Notes: generated from the sequence alone by a model not told the origin. A stretch of 64,000 bases of DNA from JANJWP01 sp964482035 (GCA_964482035.1 CAYZVC010000002.1:186001-250000); one strand, 5' to 3'; positions 19,365 to 30,021 are shown, counted from the first letter of the stretch. Made by a program: numbers and translations.

Positions 19365-21389
19365 TTATCCGCCCATTACCGGTACCGGCGAATACTGTGC
19401 GCTCGAAGTATTGTTTCCGGCGTAGTATCCCCAGCATTTCACGGTGTTGTCGGTTTTCAGCGCGCAACCGGCGCCCCAAGCCGAGATGTCCGCAATATTG
19501 GAGGAACTTCCGGCTACCGCAGTGGGAATCGTAGTCGTGCTGCTGTAACTGACCCCCTCGCCGTTACGTCATTCTCATCCGTTGTACCCCCAGCAGTAAG
19601 CGGCTCAAGAGGTGGTAAGCAGACAGTTGTGTCCGTTGCCTCCAACGCTGATTTTCACGACTCACGAGGTCATTCCGGTAACGTCGACGGGATTCGCCTG
19701 GCTTACCGTAGTGCCGTTTCCGGCATACGGACTTCCCCAACACTTGGCTCAACCGGACGTGGTAACTACGCACGAGGTGCCCGCCCCCGCGCTTACGGAC
19801 GCGACTCCCGAGGTCAGTCCGCCCGAATCCACCGGAGCGTTTCTCCCCGTCGTAGTGCCGTCGGAGAGCTGGTAGGAGGAATTGTTTCCCCAGCATTTCG
19901 CTCCGCCGTTTACGACTGCGCACGTATGCGCGACTCAAGCGGAAATATCCGTTACTCCCGCTGACAATCCAGTGACGGATACCGGCGAGGACGTGTCGGC
20001 TCCGCTGGAGTTTCAAAGCTGGTAATCGTAGTTGCGCCCCCAGCATTTCGCCGCTCAGGAAACGATCGCGCAAGTGTGGCGTTGTCCTGTGGAGACGTGG
20101 GTCGCGCCGGAAGTTATCCCCGTTACGGAGGCGGGAGTGGAGGAATTGCCGCCGGTTCCTTTTCCAAGTTGGCCGTAGTTGTTGTATCCCCAGCATTTGA
20201 TGGTTCAGTTCGTCAATACCGCACAAGCGAACCCTTCGCCGGCGGAAACTTTGGAGACGCCGGACGTGAGCCCCACGACGTCTACCGGAACGGTCCTGTT
20301 CGTAGTAGTTCCGTCTCCAAGTTGTCAGCCGTCGTTCATGCCCCAGCATTTGACTCAGCCGGCGAACGTTACCGCACAGCTGAAATTCGTTCCGTTAGAA
20401 ACCTGTACCGCTTCGAGAAGGTTGTCGATGACGACCAGGGTATAGGTTTGTTTCGCGATTTTTCCGGAATAGGTTCCCGTAATTTCGAACGTCGCTCCCG
20501 CGTTGAGCGTGGTGGGGATTCCTGAGATTACGCCGTTCGATCCGAGCGACAGTCCCGCGGGTAGGCTTCCGGAAGTGACGGCCCATGTGACGGACGCCGA
20601 GTTGTACGAAGCGTCTCCCGATACGGAATAGAGCGGTTTGAAATCGTATCCCGTACCGTTGTTGTACGCGATAGTGAGTTTTCCCTTCGGCAGCGTCGCG
20701 GAAGCGAGGCCGGCAGTAACCATCGATTCGGCGGATACCGTCTGGCCGTCGGTCAGCGCTCACATGCCCGAAGACGTGGGATCGTCGATCAATCCGGCAA
20801 CGGAGCCGCTCGAGGCGGAATAATTGCCGATAACGACGGTGGTTCCGGAAGGCGAGACGTCGGAGACCTGGTAGTACGAATTCGTTCTCGTCGTTCATTG
20901 GACGTCCGTCGCCCCGATGCTTACGGCATTGGGATCATAGGCCGCTCCGGCTTCGGAAAACGTGTTAAAAACGTTCCCGGCGCTCGAAATCCTGAACTTT
21001 TCCGGATTGAGCTTCAGTTTTACGTAGTCGGGATTTCCGGCCGAATAGTTGGTATTCACGTCGTTCCAGTTTCCTCCGGTCAGGGCGACCGATTTTCCGT
21101 CCACGTAAACGAGGGCTCCGGCAATGGATGCGGAGGGGTCGTGAACGACGTAGTATCTCGGCGAATTCCCGGTAATCGCGCTTTCCGCGCCGATGGCGGT
21201 ATAGAGCGACCGAACGTTCGCCTTGATCGCGGAAACCTTCGCGTCCTGCGAATATCCGGAAAGGGCGAGGAAGCCTATCGTCGCCAAGACCGCCAATATC
21301 GTGATTACGACGATGAGCTCGGCGAGGGTGAATCCCTCGAATCCGATCTTACGGAACAGTCGTTCCGAGAGTTTCGACCCGGTCGTCAT
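19365..21389 (-). CDS. Prepilin-like protein 3 with Ig-like domain and seven-bladed RCC1 propeller (674 aa)
   Basis: The N-terminus has FEG then FTLAELIVVITILAVLATIG and the shared pilin core (SGYSQDAK...NYSAGNPDYVKLKLNPEKF). Next comes an Ig-like He_PIG domain (TWAVTSGSLPAGLSLGSNG...). The C-terminal about 340 residues hold seven repeats of roughly 50 aa, each with a CWG core (KCWGMN, KCWGYN, KCWGRN, KCWGNN, KCWGSP, YCWGYN, KCWGYY) and linkers such as PVDVVGLTSGVSKVSAGEGF: a complete RCC1-type beta propeller. Numerous TGA codons (20895, 20355, 20325, 19605, 19575, 19569 among them) read as Gly, several at the repeat-conserved QLG position, which independently supports recoding. Stop TAA 19367-19365. 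Likely a surface-displayed propeller adhesin. Confidence 0.88.
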
Positions 21390-21459
21390 AAAAAATGGAG
21401 TGATTTTTCTTTCACGCCATTTTAATGCTTCTTTTTCTAAAGTCTACTTATTTAAATAA

Positions 21460-21945
21460 CTATGTCCTCTCGCTAATGGAGCGCTGTGCGTCGCGGTCGA
21501 GGTCGCGCTCGCGGAGTACTTGCTTCTTGTCGTGTTCCTTGCGCCCCTTCACGAGAGCGACTTTCAGCTTGAGCAGGCTTCCTTTGAAATAGACTTCGGT
21601 GGCGATGAGCGTGACGCCCTTTTCCTTCACTTTTCCGGAAAGGCGGTCGATGTCCTTGCGCTTGAGGAAGACTTCGCGTTCGCGGGTGGGATCGAGGGCG
21701 TGCTTGAGATTGGGGGCGTGCGAATACGGAGAGACGCGCATTCCGACGATGGTAGGGCGTCCGGAGGCGAGCACGACGTAGCTTCCCTTGAGGTTACATC
21801 CGCCTTCGCGGATACTCTTTACTTCAGCGCCCAAAAGGCCGATTCCCGCTTCCAAAGTCTCGAGCACGTCGAAATCGAAGAGCGCCTTTTTGTTCACGTG
21901 GACGCTCTCGATTTTCGGGGTTTTCTTGGAAGGAGTGTTGGACAT
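21460..21945 (-). CDS. smpB: SsrA-binding protein SmpB (161 aa)
   Basis: Partner of tmRNA in trans-translation, which rescues ribosomes on stop-less messages. Motifs: NKKALFDFDVLETLEAGIGLLGAEVKSIREG, NLKGSYVV, ATEVYFKGSLLKLKVALVKGRKEHDKK. Normal length, complete, ends TAG. It has particular relevance where UGA no longer terminates, because readthrough without a stop would need rescue (inference). tmRNA itself was not found in the window. Confidence 0.95.
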   Translation of the reverse strand: MSNTPSKKTPKIESVHVNKKALFDFDVLETLEAGIGLLGAEVKSIREGGCNLKGSYVVLASGRPTIVGMRVSPYSHAPNLKHALDPTREREVFLKRKDIDRLSGKVKEKGVTLIATEVYFKGSLLKLKVALVKGRKEHDKKQVLRERDLDRDAQRSISERT

Positions 21946-22012
21946 TTGACTTATTTACTGCGGAAGATACTATCCACCGGCGGCATTAATGCAAAGAAAG
22001 GGGGATTCCGCA

Positions 22013-22315
22013 ATGAAAATCCGTTTGAAACCGCAATTGCGTCCGTTCTTCGGGAAACTTACGACCGTCGGGTTCGTGCTGGTCTTGCTGGTCTTGCTCG
22101 CGGTCTCGTTGCCCATTTGGCTCTTCGTCGCGAGAATCGTATTGGTTTTCGCGCTCGGGCTCATCCTGGGTTTCACGTTTTTAGGGGGCATCTTCGCTTT
22201 CGCCGTTACGGCCATCGCGGCATGGGTCGCCTGGTTCTGCTATTCGCTCATTCGTGACGTTTGGGCCGAATTCAGTCTTCACCGTACTGCCCGCAAGGCA
22301 TCCGCCGGCTCTTAG
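22013..22315 (+). CDS. Small membrane protein, unknown function (100 aa)
   Basis: Two closely spaced hydrophobic segments (GFVLVLLVLLAVSLPIWLFV and LVFALGLILGFTFLGG...) after a basic N-terminus (MKIRLKPQLRPFFGKL), and a short cytoplasmic tail. A purine-rich AAGGGGGA about 8 bases upstream favours ATG 22013 over ATG 21989. Lies between smpB and the convergent uppS. No family recognised. Confidence 0.7.
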   Translation: MKIRLKPQLRPFFGKLTTVGFVLVLLVLLAVSLPIWLFVARIVLVFALGLILGFTFLGGIFAFAVTAIAAWVAWFCYSLIRDVWAEFSLHRTARKASAGS

Positions 22316-22330
22316 GAGCCGGTTTTTTCG
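22303..22330 (+). terminator. Terminator of the small membrane-protein gene
   Basis: CCGGCTC pairs with GAGCCGG across TTAG, followed by six T residues; the gene's TAG stop lies in the loop. Confidence 0.85.
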
Positions 22331-22333
22331 TAC

Positions 22334-23008
22334 TTATTTTCCGAAATTCCGCTTCGCCGATTTCAGGCTCGATACCGCACGGTCGAATTCGTCGCGGCTG
22401 AAATCCGGCCAAAGGAGGTCGGAATAGAAATATTCCGAATATTCGGCCTGGTAGAGGTAGAATCCCGAATGGCGGATGTCTCCGCCCGTACGGATGATGA
22501 GGTCCGGAGCGGGGAGGTCGCCGGTGTCGGTGTATGCAGCGAATTCCTTTTCGTCGAGCGTTTCGGGATCCACGCCTTCGGCGATGGCCCGTTTGGTCGC
22601 GCGGACGATTTCGTCCTGTCCGCCGTAGCCCACCGCGAGTACGAGCGTGAGTTTTTGGTGCGAAGCGGTTTCGTCTTCGACGGCATCGAGGGTTTCCACG
22701 ACGTTTTGCGGAAGGATGGAGCGGTTGCCGATCCACCGGAACTTCGCGTTTTCCTTCATGAGGCGCTTACGGAGCTTTTCCACACGCTCCAAAAGGAGCT
22801 TGTAGAGGTACGTGAGCTCTTCTTCGCTGCGTTCCTCGACGTTCTTTTTGGCGAGCGCCCAAAAGCTCACGACCTCGACGCCGTCTTCGAGACAGTAGTC
22901 GATGACTTCTTCCATGACGTCGGCGCCTTTGGTGTGGCCGAGTAGGGTCGCGAAAGCGTGGCGCTTCGCCCAACGGCGGTTGCCGTCCATGATGAATCCG
23001 AGGTGCAT
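22334..23008 (-). CDS. uppS: Undecaprenyl diphosphate synthase (224 aa)
   Basis: Cis-prenyltransferase making the C55 lipid carrier for peptidoglycan and other envelope glycans. HLGFIMDGNRRWAKR contains the catalytic Asp and diphosphate-binding residues; the C-terminal signature RTGGDIRHSGF...QAEYSEYFYSDLLWPDF is intact. Slightly short but complete. The ATG lies two bases from the ruvX stop, so it is co-transcribed with ruvX, rplI and perhaps nusA. Works with MraY (43238-44296) and Ddl (62668-63642). Confidence 0.95.
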   Translation of the reverse strand: MHLGFIMDGNRRWAKRHAFATLLGHTKGADVMEEVIDYCLEDGVEVVSFWALAKKNVEERSEEELTYLYKLLLERVEKLRKRLMKENAKFRWIGNRSILPQNVVETLDAVEDETASHQKLTLVLAVGYGGQDEIVRATKRAIAEGVDPETLDEKEFAAYTDTGDLPAPDLIIRTGGDIRHSGFYLYQAEYSEYFYSDLLWPDFSRDEFDRAVSSLKSAKRNFGK

Positions 23009-23010
23009 GC

Positions 23011-23403
23011 TTAGTTCGAGTCGAGGTAATCTTGCAGTATGATCGAGGCGGCCATCGCGTCTACGCGACCGGCTTCCTTGCGTCCGATTCCGGCTTCTTC
23101 GAGGCTAAAATACGCTGCAGAACTCGAAAACCTTTCGTCCTGTTCGTGGACGGGAATTCCAGGGAAGCGCTCTTTCAAAGACGCCGAAAACTTGCGCATC
23201 AGGCGCGTTTCTTTCGATTCGCGTCCGTCCGCATGGTTCGGCAACCCTATGACGAAACCGGTGATTTTGCGTTCCGTGACGACTTTTTCTAAGTCGTCGA
23301 GGGCGGTGTGCGTGGCGATGTCAGAAATGGGCATGGCGATGCCCGCGATTTCGGTCGCGAGCCCGATGCGTTTAGTTCCGTAGTCGAGGCCGAGAAGCGC
23401 CAT
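23011..23403 (-). CDS. ruvX: RuvX/YqgF-family nuclease (130 aa)
   Basis: RNase H-fold family implicated in 16S rRNA 5' end processing and proposed Holliday junction resolution. LLGLDYGTKRIGLA supplies the first acidic residue, VIGLPNHADGRES the central motif and VHEQDERFSS plus GRVDAMAA the distal acidic residues. Normal length. Immediately follows rplI. Confidence 0.93.
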   Translation of the reverse strand: MALLGLDYGTKRIGLATEIAGIAMPISDIATHTALDDLEKVVTERKITGFVIGLPNHADGRESKETRLMRKFSASLKERFPGIPVHEQDERFSSSAAYFSLEEAGIGRKEAGRVDAMAASIILQDYLDSN

Positions 23404-23404
23404 G

Positions 23405-23872
23405 CTACGCTTTTACGGCTACTTCGACGCGAACGCGCACGTACGTATCTTCGCCCAAGTGGATCTTGATATCGGTCGAGCCTTCCTTTTTGAGGTGGTG
23501 GCCTTCCGGAAGGGCGACGTTCTTACGTTCGAGGACGAATCCGTAGTCTTTTTTGACGCGTTCGATGATTTCGTGTTCGCCGATGCCGCCGAAAATTTTT
23601 CCGCCCGCTCCCGAGAGCTCGAAACGGATGGTCTGGCCGTGGAGTTTTTCGGCGATTTTGTGGCGGTCTTCGATGAGGCGGCGCTTCTGGTCCTGCTTTT
23701 TCTTGAGGCGTGCCGCTTCGTCGGCGACGGCCTTGTCGTCCATGAGGATTCCGAGACCCTTCGGCACGAGGTAGTTCTTCGCTTGGGCGTGGCTGACTTC
23801 CACGATTTCGCCTTCCTTTCCGATGCCGGCGAGGCGGGTCGTGAGTTTCACTTTGAGCTTTTCGGCTGCCAT
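23405..23872 (-). CDS. rplI: Ribosomal protein bL9 (155 aa)
   Basis: Large-subunit protein bL9. The N-terminal domain is KVKLTTRLAGIGKEGEIVEV...AKNYLVPKGLGI, then the long connecting helix and a C-terminal rRNA-binding domain (GKIFGGIGEHEI). Complete. bL9 is absent from some other CPR lineages, so its presence is useful for classification. The structured element at 23909-23978 lies 37 bases upstream of the start, in its leader. Confidence 0.94.
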   Translation of the reverse strand: MAAEKLKVKLTTRLAGIGKEGEIVEVSHAQAKNYLVPKGLGILMDDKAVADEAARLKKKQDQKRRLIEDRHKIAEKLHGQTIRFELSGAGGKIFGGIGEHEIIERVKKDYGFVLERKNVALPEGHHLKKEGSTDIKIHLGEDTYVRVRVEVAVKA

Positions 23873-23908
23873 GACGAGGAGGGGTTACGGTTGCTTGGGA
23901 ATCTCTGC

Positions 23909-23978
23909 GGTCGGAAAACCGTCGGAACCGCAGCGACTTTAACTTCAGTTAGGAGCCAGGTCCGACGGTTTTCCGACC
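23909..23978 (+). repeat. Structured palindromic element, copy A (leader of rplI)
   Basis: A perfect 18-bp inverted repeat (GGTCGGAAAACCGTCGGA at 23909-23926; mirror at 23961-23978) encloses a 34-base apical region containing GCAGCGACTT and TAGGAG. The same core occurs at 32411-32485, 46619-46687 and 50099-50170 with different stem sequences. Inside the loop CTTT can pair with GGAG and AAC with GTT around a bulged A. A 9-base direct repeat GAGGGGTTA (23879-23887 and 23983-23991) flanks it, possibly by chance. Confidence 0.85.
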
Positions 23979-23988
23979 TGTCGAGGGG

Positions 23989-25083
23989 TTATCCTGCCGC
24001 GATCGCGTCGACGTCGGCCTGGGAGGCTCCGCCGTCGATGGTTTCGAGGATGATCTTGTATCCGAGGAGTTCGGAAGCGAGGTTGATATTGGTTCCGCCC
24101 TTTCCGAGAACCTTCGGCTTTTCTTCCGAGGTGACGGTCGCGGTGATGGTACGGGAATCTTCGTCGACGATGACGTCCACGACTTCGCCCGGTACGAGTG
24201 CCTTCTTGGCGAGGTCGCGCATGTCCGGAGCGTAGTTGATGATGTCGACCTTTTCCCCGAAGAGTTCGTCGACGACGCTCTTGACGCGGATGCCCTTCGG
24301 TCCGATGAGGGAGCCTGCCGGGTCGATTTCGTCGTATTCGGTAGCGGCGATGAGTTTGGTCTTGAGGCCCGGGATGCGGGCGATGGAAACGATTTCCACC
24401 GATCCTTCTTCGAGTTCCGGAACGTTGGCTTCGAAAAGCTTCACGACGAGTTCCTTATCGCGGCGGGTGAGGACGACGCGCGGTCCGGTCATGGTGTCTT
24501 CTTCGATGCGCGCGACGTAGAGGTACATGCGCTGACCCGGAACGTAGCGGTCCTTGGAAACCTGTTCGGACTTCGGGAGGACGACTTGGGTGCCGTTGTA
24601 GTCGTAGATGACGCGGTTCTTTTCGACGAGTTCGACCTTGAGGTTCACGATCTGGCCTTCCTTGTCTTTGAAGAGGTTGAAGATCTTTTCTTTTTCGGTT
24701 TCCTGGATCTTCTGAACGATGACCTGGCGTGCGGCCTGGGAAGCGATGCGTCCGAAACCTTCGGAGGTCACGACTTCGTCGGTGACGTCGATTTCGATGG
24801 TGTCGCCGAGGGTGAATCCGTCGCCGTCTTCGCCCAAATCTTCGAGGGCGATTTCAGTTTCCGGGTTTTCTACGGTTTCGACTACGATCTTTTCGAGGCC
24901 GATTTCGATGGTGCCGGAATCCACGTCGATCTTGACGTTGACGTTGGAATCCTTGTTGCCGAAGTCTTTCTTATAGGCGGTCTTGATGGCGGCCTCGATG
25001 ATTTCGAGGAGCTTGTCGCGGGAAATTTTCTTTTCGGAGCTGATCTGGTTGATGGCTGCTTCGATTTTTCGAATGTCGATCAT
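23989..25083 (-). CDS. nusA: Transcription factor NusA (364 aa)
   Basis: RNA polymerase-associated elongation, pausing and termination factor. N-terminal polymerase-binding domain (ALNQISSEKKI-like start, KTAYKKDFG), an S1 domain, and two KH domains (GSLIGPKGIRVKSVVDEL and PKVLGKGGTNINLASELLG). It stops after KH2, without the C-terminal acidic repeats of proteobacterial NusA. Complete, ends TAA. Heads a minus-strand set with rplI, ruvX and uppS. Confidence 0.95.
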   Translation of the reverse strand: MIDIRKIEAAINQISSEKKISRDKLLEIIEAAIKTAYKKDFGNKDSNVNVKIDVDSGTIEIGLEKIVVETVENPETEIALEDLGEDGDGFTLGDTIEIDVTDEVVTSEGFGRIASQAARQVIVQKIQETEKEKIFNLFKDKEGQIVNLKVELVEKNRVIYDYNGTQVVLPKSEQVSKDRYVPGQRMYLYVARIEEDTMTGPRVVLTRRDKELVVKLFEANVPELEEGSVEIVSIARIPGLKTKLIAATEYDEIDPAGSLIGPKGIRVKSVVDELFGEKVDIINYAPDMRDLAKKALVPGEVVDVIVDEDSRTITATVTSEEKPKVLGKGGTNINLASELLGYKIILETIDGGASQADVDAIAAG

Positions 25084-25319
25084 AAATCGGGAAAGATAGG
25101 GATAGGGGTATTTACGAAAAAAGAATCCGCGCGAACGAATTCTTTGCTTCGAATCTGGGGAGATTGTATCCGATTCCGAGCCTTGCGCAAGGGAAAAAGG
25201 GAGACGTTCGCGAATCAGTATTTAAAACTATCAACAACATTCGTCAATATCCGTTTTTCGCTCGTAACCCCAGGGTATGGTAACCTTGAACGGTAACAGT
25301 CACGAAAACCAAAAGAAAA

Positions 25320-26474
25320 ATGTCAGCATTTACGAAAAAACTCCAAGCGTCCCTTCTTGCCGCCGCGGTTCTCGCGCAGTCGGCCGTCTCTTTTACCGAA
25401 GCGTCCGCGGACGACGACGCCGATACTCGGACGTTCATCGTCACCGCGTACTACTCGCCGCTCCCGGATCAGGACCACTACCTCATGGGAAGCTACGAAG
25501 CCGACCTCCGTCTCAACGGCAACGGCACCCACGGCGCGAGCGGAAGGCCCGTGTACGTCGGCATGCTCGCGGCCCCGAAGCACTACGAATTCTGAACCGC
25601 TATCCATCTCGAAGGCCTCGGAACCGGAACGGTCGACGACCGCGGCGGTGCCATCGTGAAAGCGGGCGACCGCGGACAGGCGTTCGACCGCATCGACGTC
25701 TGGATGGGGCAGGGCGAAGACGGACTCCGCCGGGCCCTTTCGTGGGGGCGCCGTACGGTAAAGGGGCGCGTCTACAAGAGTGAAACGGTTTTGAAAGACG
25801 CGGTGTCCATCGAACTCGCGGCGGTTCCCAAGGCTCCGGTTTCCGTCTTGCCGACGAAATCCGTCGACGAACGCGTATGGAACGAGCCGGTCGGTTCGAA
25901 AAGTTCGGTCGAAATGATCCGCGCCCTTTCGGAAAAGCTTTCGACGACCGGTTACCTTCCTTCCGGAACCCGAGATTCTTTCGACGCCGAACTCCGTTTC
26001 GCGCTCATCCGTTTCCAAAATGACAACGGACTGCTCAAGGGCGTGAAGGATTCGAATGCCGGCTACTACGGTCCGGCCACCCGCAAAACCCTCCGTACCG
26101 CATACGCGGACAAGAAGAAGGAAATCGAGGACGTTTCCACAGAACTTTCGGGGCTTTCCGCCGAACTCTCCGCGAAGGTGGCGTCCGTAAAGACGCAGGT
26201 GGACGATTTGCGGACGCAGCTCGAACGCGTGGGCACTCCGAAGGACAACGAAGTGGGATCCCACGTCCGGGTGCTTCAGGAAGCGTTGGTCTCCCTCGGA
26301 TATCTCGACTCGAAACCCACCGGAATCTACGGGCCGAAAACCCGCGATGCCGTAGCGGCCTTCCAGGTCAGCAAAGGATTGGTTCTTTCCAAAGCGGATC
26401 CCAATGCCGGAAAATTCGGCAAACTCACCCGAACCAAGATGCTGCTTTCGCTCGCTCAAAAAAACGTCCGGTAA
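25320..26474 (+). CDS. Secreted 3D-domain protein with two peptidoglycan-binding domains (384 aa)
   Basis: Signal peptide (FTKKLQASLLAAAVLAQSAV...SFTEASA). Then a 3D (MltA-like double-psi barrel) domain: TFIVTAYYSPLPDQDHYL, GTGTVDDRGGAIVKAG and DRIDVWMGQGEDGLRRALSWG hold the three Asp residues that name the family. Two PG_binding_1 repeats follow (residues about 200-265 and 310-380; YYGPATRKTLRTAY and IYGPKTRDAVAAFQ), joined by a coiled coil. TGA at 25593 reads as Gly. A wall-remodelling or lytic transglycosylase-like role is likely. The TAA stop lies in the loop of the downstream terminator. Confidence 0.88.
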
Positions 26475-26487
26475 CCGGACGTTTTTT
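26459..26487. terminator. Bidirectional terminator between the 3D protein and the EAL protein
   Basis: CGTCCGG and CCGGACG pair around TAA, with A and T tracts on either side; the loop TAA is the stop codon of the plus-strand gene. Confidence 0.88.
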
Positions 26488-26493
26488 CTTCGC

Positions 26494-29400
26494 TTACGGA
26501 CCTTCGGGGATGGAGAGCGCGTTCATCGCCGCGGCCTTGGTTTTCAATCTCAGTTCGGTGAGGTCGATGGTTTCGGGGAGTCATTCTCCAGTTTCAGGAA
26601 ATCCCATCGGCTTGTGGAAAAGGAATCCTTGGCTGAATTGGATGCCCATTTCGGTGACGATCTCCCAAACCGTCACGTTGTCCACGAATTCCGCTACGAT
26701 TTCGCAGCCGAGCTCTTGTCCGGCTTTGACGATCGCCCGGACGATCCGCCGTTTTTCGGGACTCTTGTCGAGATCTTTGATGAAGCTTCCGTCGATTTTG
26801 ATGACGTCCGGCCACCACTCTTTCTCGAAACGCGAGAAATTCGATCCCTCGGAACCGAAGTCGTCGAGGGCGATCTTGCACCCGAGCTTCTTGAGTTCCG
26901 CGATTTTCGCCGCGCTTTCTCAACGATTGGAAAGGAGCGCTTCCTCGAGGATTTCGAACGTGACGCGTTTCGGTTCGATTTCGTATTTCGACATGAGTTT
27001 CACGAGATCCGAAACGAGATCCGGGTCGGCGAGATCCTGCCAGCTGATGTTGATGGAAAAGCAGGTTTTCGCATGTCTGAGGTCGTCGCACGCCTGTTCC
27101 GACATGAGCCGGGTGAGGAGGGGGATGGTACCCGCGCGTTTGGCATGGTCGACGAAGGCGTACGGGGGATGGATTTTCCCTTCGCGGTCCACCATGCGGG
27201 CCAGGCATTCGTATTTCTCCACCCGCCCCGTCTTGTTGTCGACGATCGCCTGGTAGTAGGGGATGATGCGCTTTTCGGTAATGGCTTCGGTAACCGCGGT
27301 ACCGCCTTCGAGGTTCTTACGGACGCGTTCTTCGGAATGGCGATCGTCGTCGAACGGCACGACCTTCGATCCCGAAACCGTATCCTGCATCGCGATGTGC
27401 AGTTTTTTGTAGATATCGGTCTTCACGTGGTCGGAGTAGCTGATCGACGCCTGGGCACGAAGGCAGAGTCCGTCTTTTCCGCGACCGGGAAGGAGGTCGG
27501 TCTTAGGAAAGAACGTGAACATCGAACACATCTCGTAGAAGTACGGGACGATGTCGACGAATTCGACGCCCGTGCGTTCTTGCCGGTATTCGCCGATGAT
27601 GAGGAATTCTTTCGGCGCGGTACGGTAGACCTTCCAATTCTCGCGGTCTCCGAAAAATTGGCGGATGAGGTTTCCCGAAACGTTGCGGATGAATTCGCTG
27701 CCGGTATCCATTCCGTAGGCGCCGTTGATATCGGACAGGTTCTCGATCTTCACGAGGAGCGAAGCCACGTTCGGCATGTCCGCGAAGAGCGGGAGGTCGT
27801 CTTCGTACTGGCGCATGTTCGGCAACCCGGTAAGGGCGTCGGTGCGGATTTGGCGGTCGAGACGTTCGTTGGCTTCGGCGAGGTAGCTGTTGGCCTCCGA
27901 AAGCTCCCGGTCCTTCATGATGATGGTCAGGAGGCTCGAGATGTTCGTCTTGATGAAATCCCTCCGTTGGTCGAGAATGCGGCTGAAAACCGCCTCGAGG
28001 TTCGCCGGATATTGCAAAAGGAGGTTGTGTCCTTGCCCGAGGGGGATGGAAACGAACCGGTTGCCGCGGCGCACGGTTTTCGAGGCCTTCGCCGAAGTGC
28101 AGGTCGCCCCGCACGATCCGATGCCGATTCCGAATGCCATCGATTCGCATTCGCAGGCTTGAATTTCGGCGATACAGATGCCGTAGAAGAATTCTTCGAT
28201 GATTTCGCAGACGGCGCGGTTCGCTTCGTCCTTATGGGTCCCGTTCACCGCTTGTGCGATGAGTCCGAGGAGCCGTTCGTGGATTTCACGTTCTTTTTCG
28301 ACCGAATGGAGCCGTTCGAACCGTTCGAGCTCCTTCTTGCCGCCGATGGCGTTCATGAACGCGAGTTCCTGGCTTTCGAATTTGAGATGCCAGCTTTCGT
28401 CGGTTACGCGGGAAGCCCGAAGGTAGCACTCCATCGCGTTCTTTTTGGAACTTTCGTCAGGAAGCGCCGAAAAGAAGACGGCAAGCGAAATGTAGAGTTG
28501 CGAAAAACTCATGACGAGACCGGACGCCTTTTCGTTTTTGCGCGCGTATTCGCGCATCCAGTAGGCGATGCGGGTAGTGCGTTCGGACCGTTCGGCGGTG
28601 CGGAGCTTCTCGAGGATGACCGAGAAGAGCTTGATCTTGAATTCTTCGTGGAACGCGTTGTGGTACTGGTTGTCCCCGATGAGCTTCGTAGCTACGCGGC
28701 AGAGCGTGTCCGGAGCGACGTCGCAGAAGAGCATGAGGTGGTGCATCGTCTCGATCATGAACTCGTCATGATCGCCGCGGCTGACGAAGTCGAGAGCCAC
28801 TTCTTCGGCGTCGAAAAAGGCTTTCGGGCTTTTCGAAGCCTCGGAATAAAGGTCGAAAAGAACGTTCGTCCATTCCCGTTCGACGGCGGAGATTTCGGGA
28901 GAGAGCTTGCCGAGCTTCTTGATCTTCGAAACGGCGTTCAATTTGACTGACGCGACGTTTCCGAGCTTTACCGAAGTCGCGATGTCTTCGCGCTGGGGAA
29001 CGCCTCAGAACCGGGTGGACTTCTGCAGACGGAATCCTCGTTCGATGGATTCGCAAATCTTGTCGGCTTTCCGCATGATTTCTTCGGCTGTCCTTCCGTC
29101 GAAGAATTCGAGGTGCGAGTAGTTGCCGAGCAGCTTTCCTTCGATGAACCGGAGTTTTTCGCGGGCGAAAGGGTCGAATCCAATGTTGTCGAGCTCGTTG
29201 CCCACGGCTTCGATCTGCGCCGCGATCATCCGGATGAGGGAGAGAGCGCGGTCCTTGTCGAGCGTGCTGATCGAATGCATCGCCGCGATCTTGTTGATGA
29301 TTTCGCAGAGCTGTTCGAATGCGGAAACCTTGCGTTCGAAAGAATCCCATCCCTCCTGAGTGGCGAATTCGTCGTTTTCGCGGGTTTGGAGGGTGTGCGC

Positions 29401-30021
29401 TACGGAAAGCCCGCGCGAAACCGCGGAATGGCATTTTGCGAACAGTCCGGACAATCCTTGCATGCCGCCGTGGCGGATGTCTTCGAGGATGTCGAAATTC
29501 TGCGCGGATCCGAGAAGGAAGAGTCCGTATTCGATGTCTTCGTAGAGGGAGCGGCTGTACTTGTTTTTAAAAATTTCCGGAACCATCTTCTTCAGATAGT
29601 CGACGATGGACGTCTCGAAAGCGGGAAAATTCCTGACCTGTTCCCACATTTTCGGCGTGGAACGGCGTCCGGCGATAGCGAACACCGAGCGGTATTCGCT
29701 TAGGAACGCGGCGTAGGCGTCGCGTTCGCTTTTCGCTTCGGGAAAAGAGCCGAGGATTTCGGCGATGGCTTCTTCGAGGGTGTTTTTCGACAAAGCCCGA
29801 TCGAAAGCGTTCTCGGCGTTTTCGGAAACGGGCAAGGAGGTGCCGTAAGATTCGGGAGTGTTGGCAAGATTCGTCATGACCCGCCCGCGGATGGCTTCCA
29901 CCGGGATGTGCGAAACGGTCCCCCGGGATTCGGGGAACGCTTCGCGAATGCCGTCCGTTTCGGGCAGCTGAGCGGCCGTAACGGGAGCTTCCGAAGGTTT
30001 TTTCGGAGAGTTTCCGTTCAT
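26494..30021 (-). CDS. Large EAL-domain cyclic-di-GMP phosphodiesterase-like protein with degenerate GGDEF (1175 aa)
   Basis: One frame once TGA codons at 29005, 26920 and 26581 read as Gly. Residues 1-720 are mostly helical and unrecognised, with a Cys cluster (ACECESMAFGIGIGSCGATC) near residue 630. A diguanylate-cyclase-like domain begins LTGLPNMRQY near 727, but the active-site loop is YRTAPKEFLI instead of GGDEF, so it is probably inactive or regulatory. The EAL domain (about 905-1160) keeps ECLAR, FSINIS, FEILEE, ALDDFG, VIKIDGSF, IVAEFVD and QGF, matching metal-binding and catalytic positions, so hydrolysis of cyclic-di-GMP is plausible. No clear membrane segment. Cyclic-di-GMP proteins are uncommon in CPR genomes. 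Confidence 0.87.

Noticed and set aside
23879..23991. 9-base direct repeat GAGGGGTTA as a target-site duplication around element A
   Set aside because: The second copy includes the nusA stop codon, and the other copies show no comparable duplication; chance is likely.
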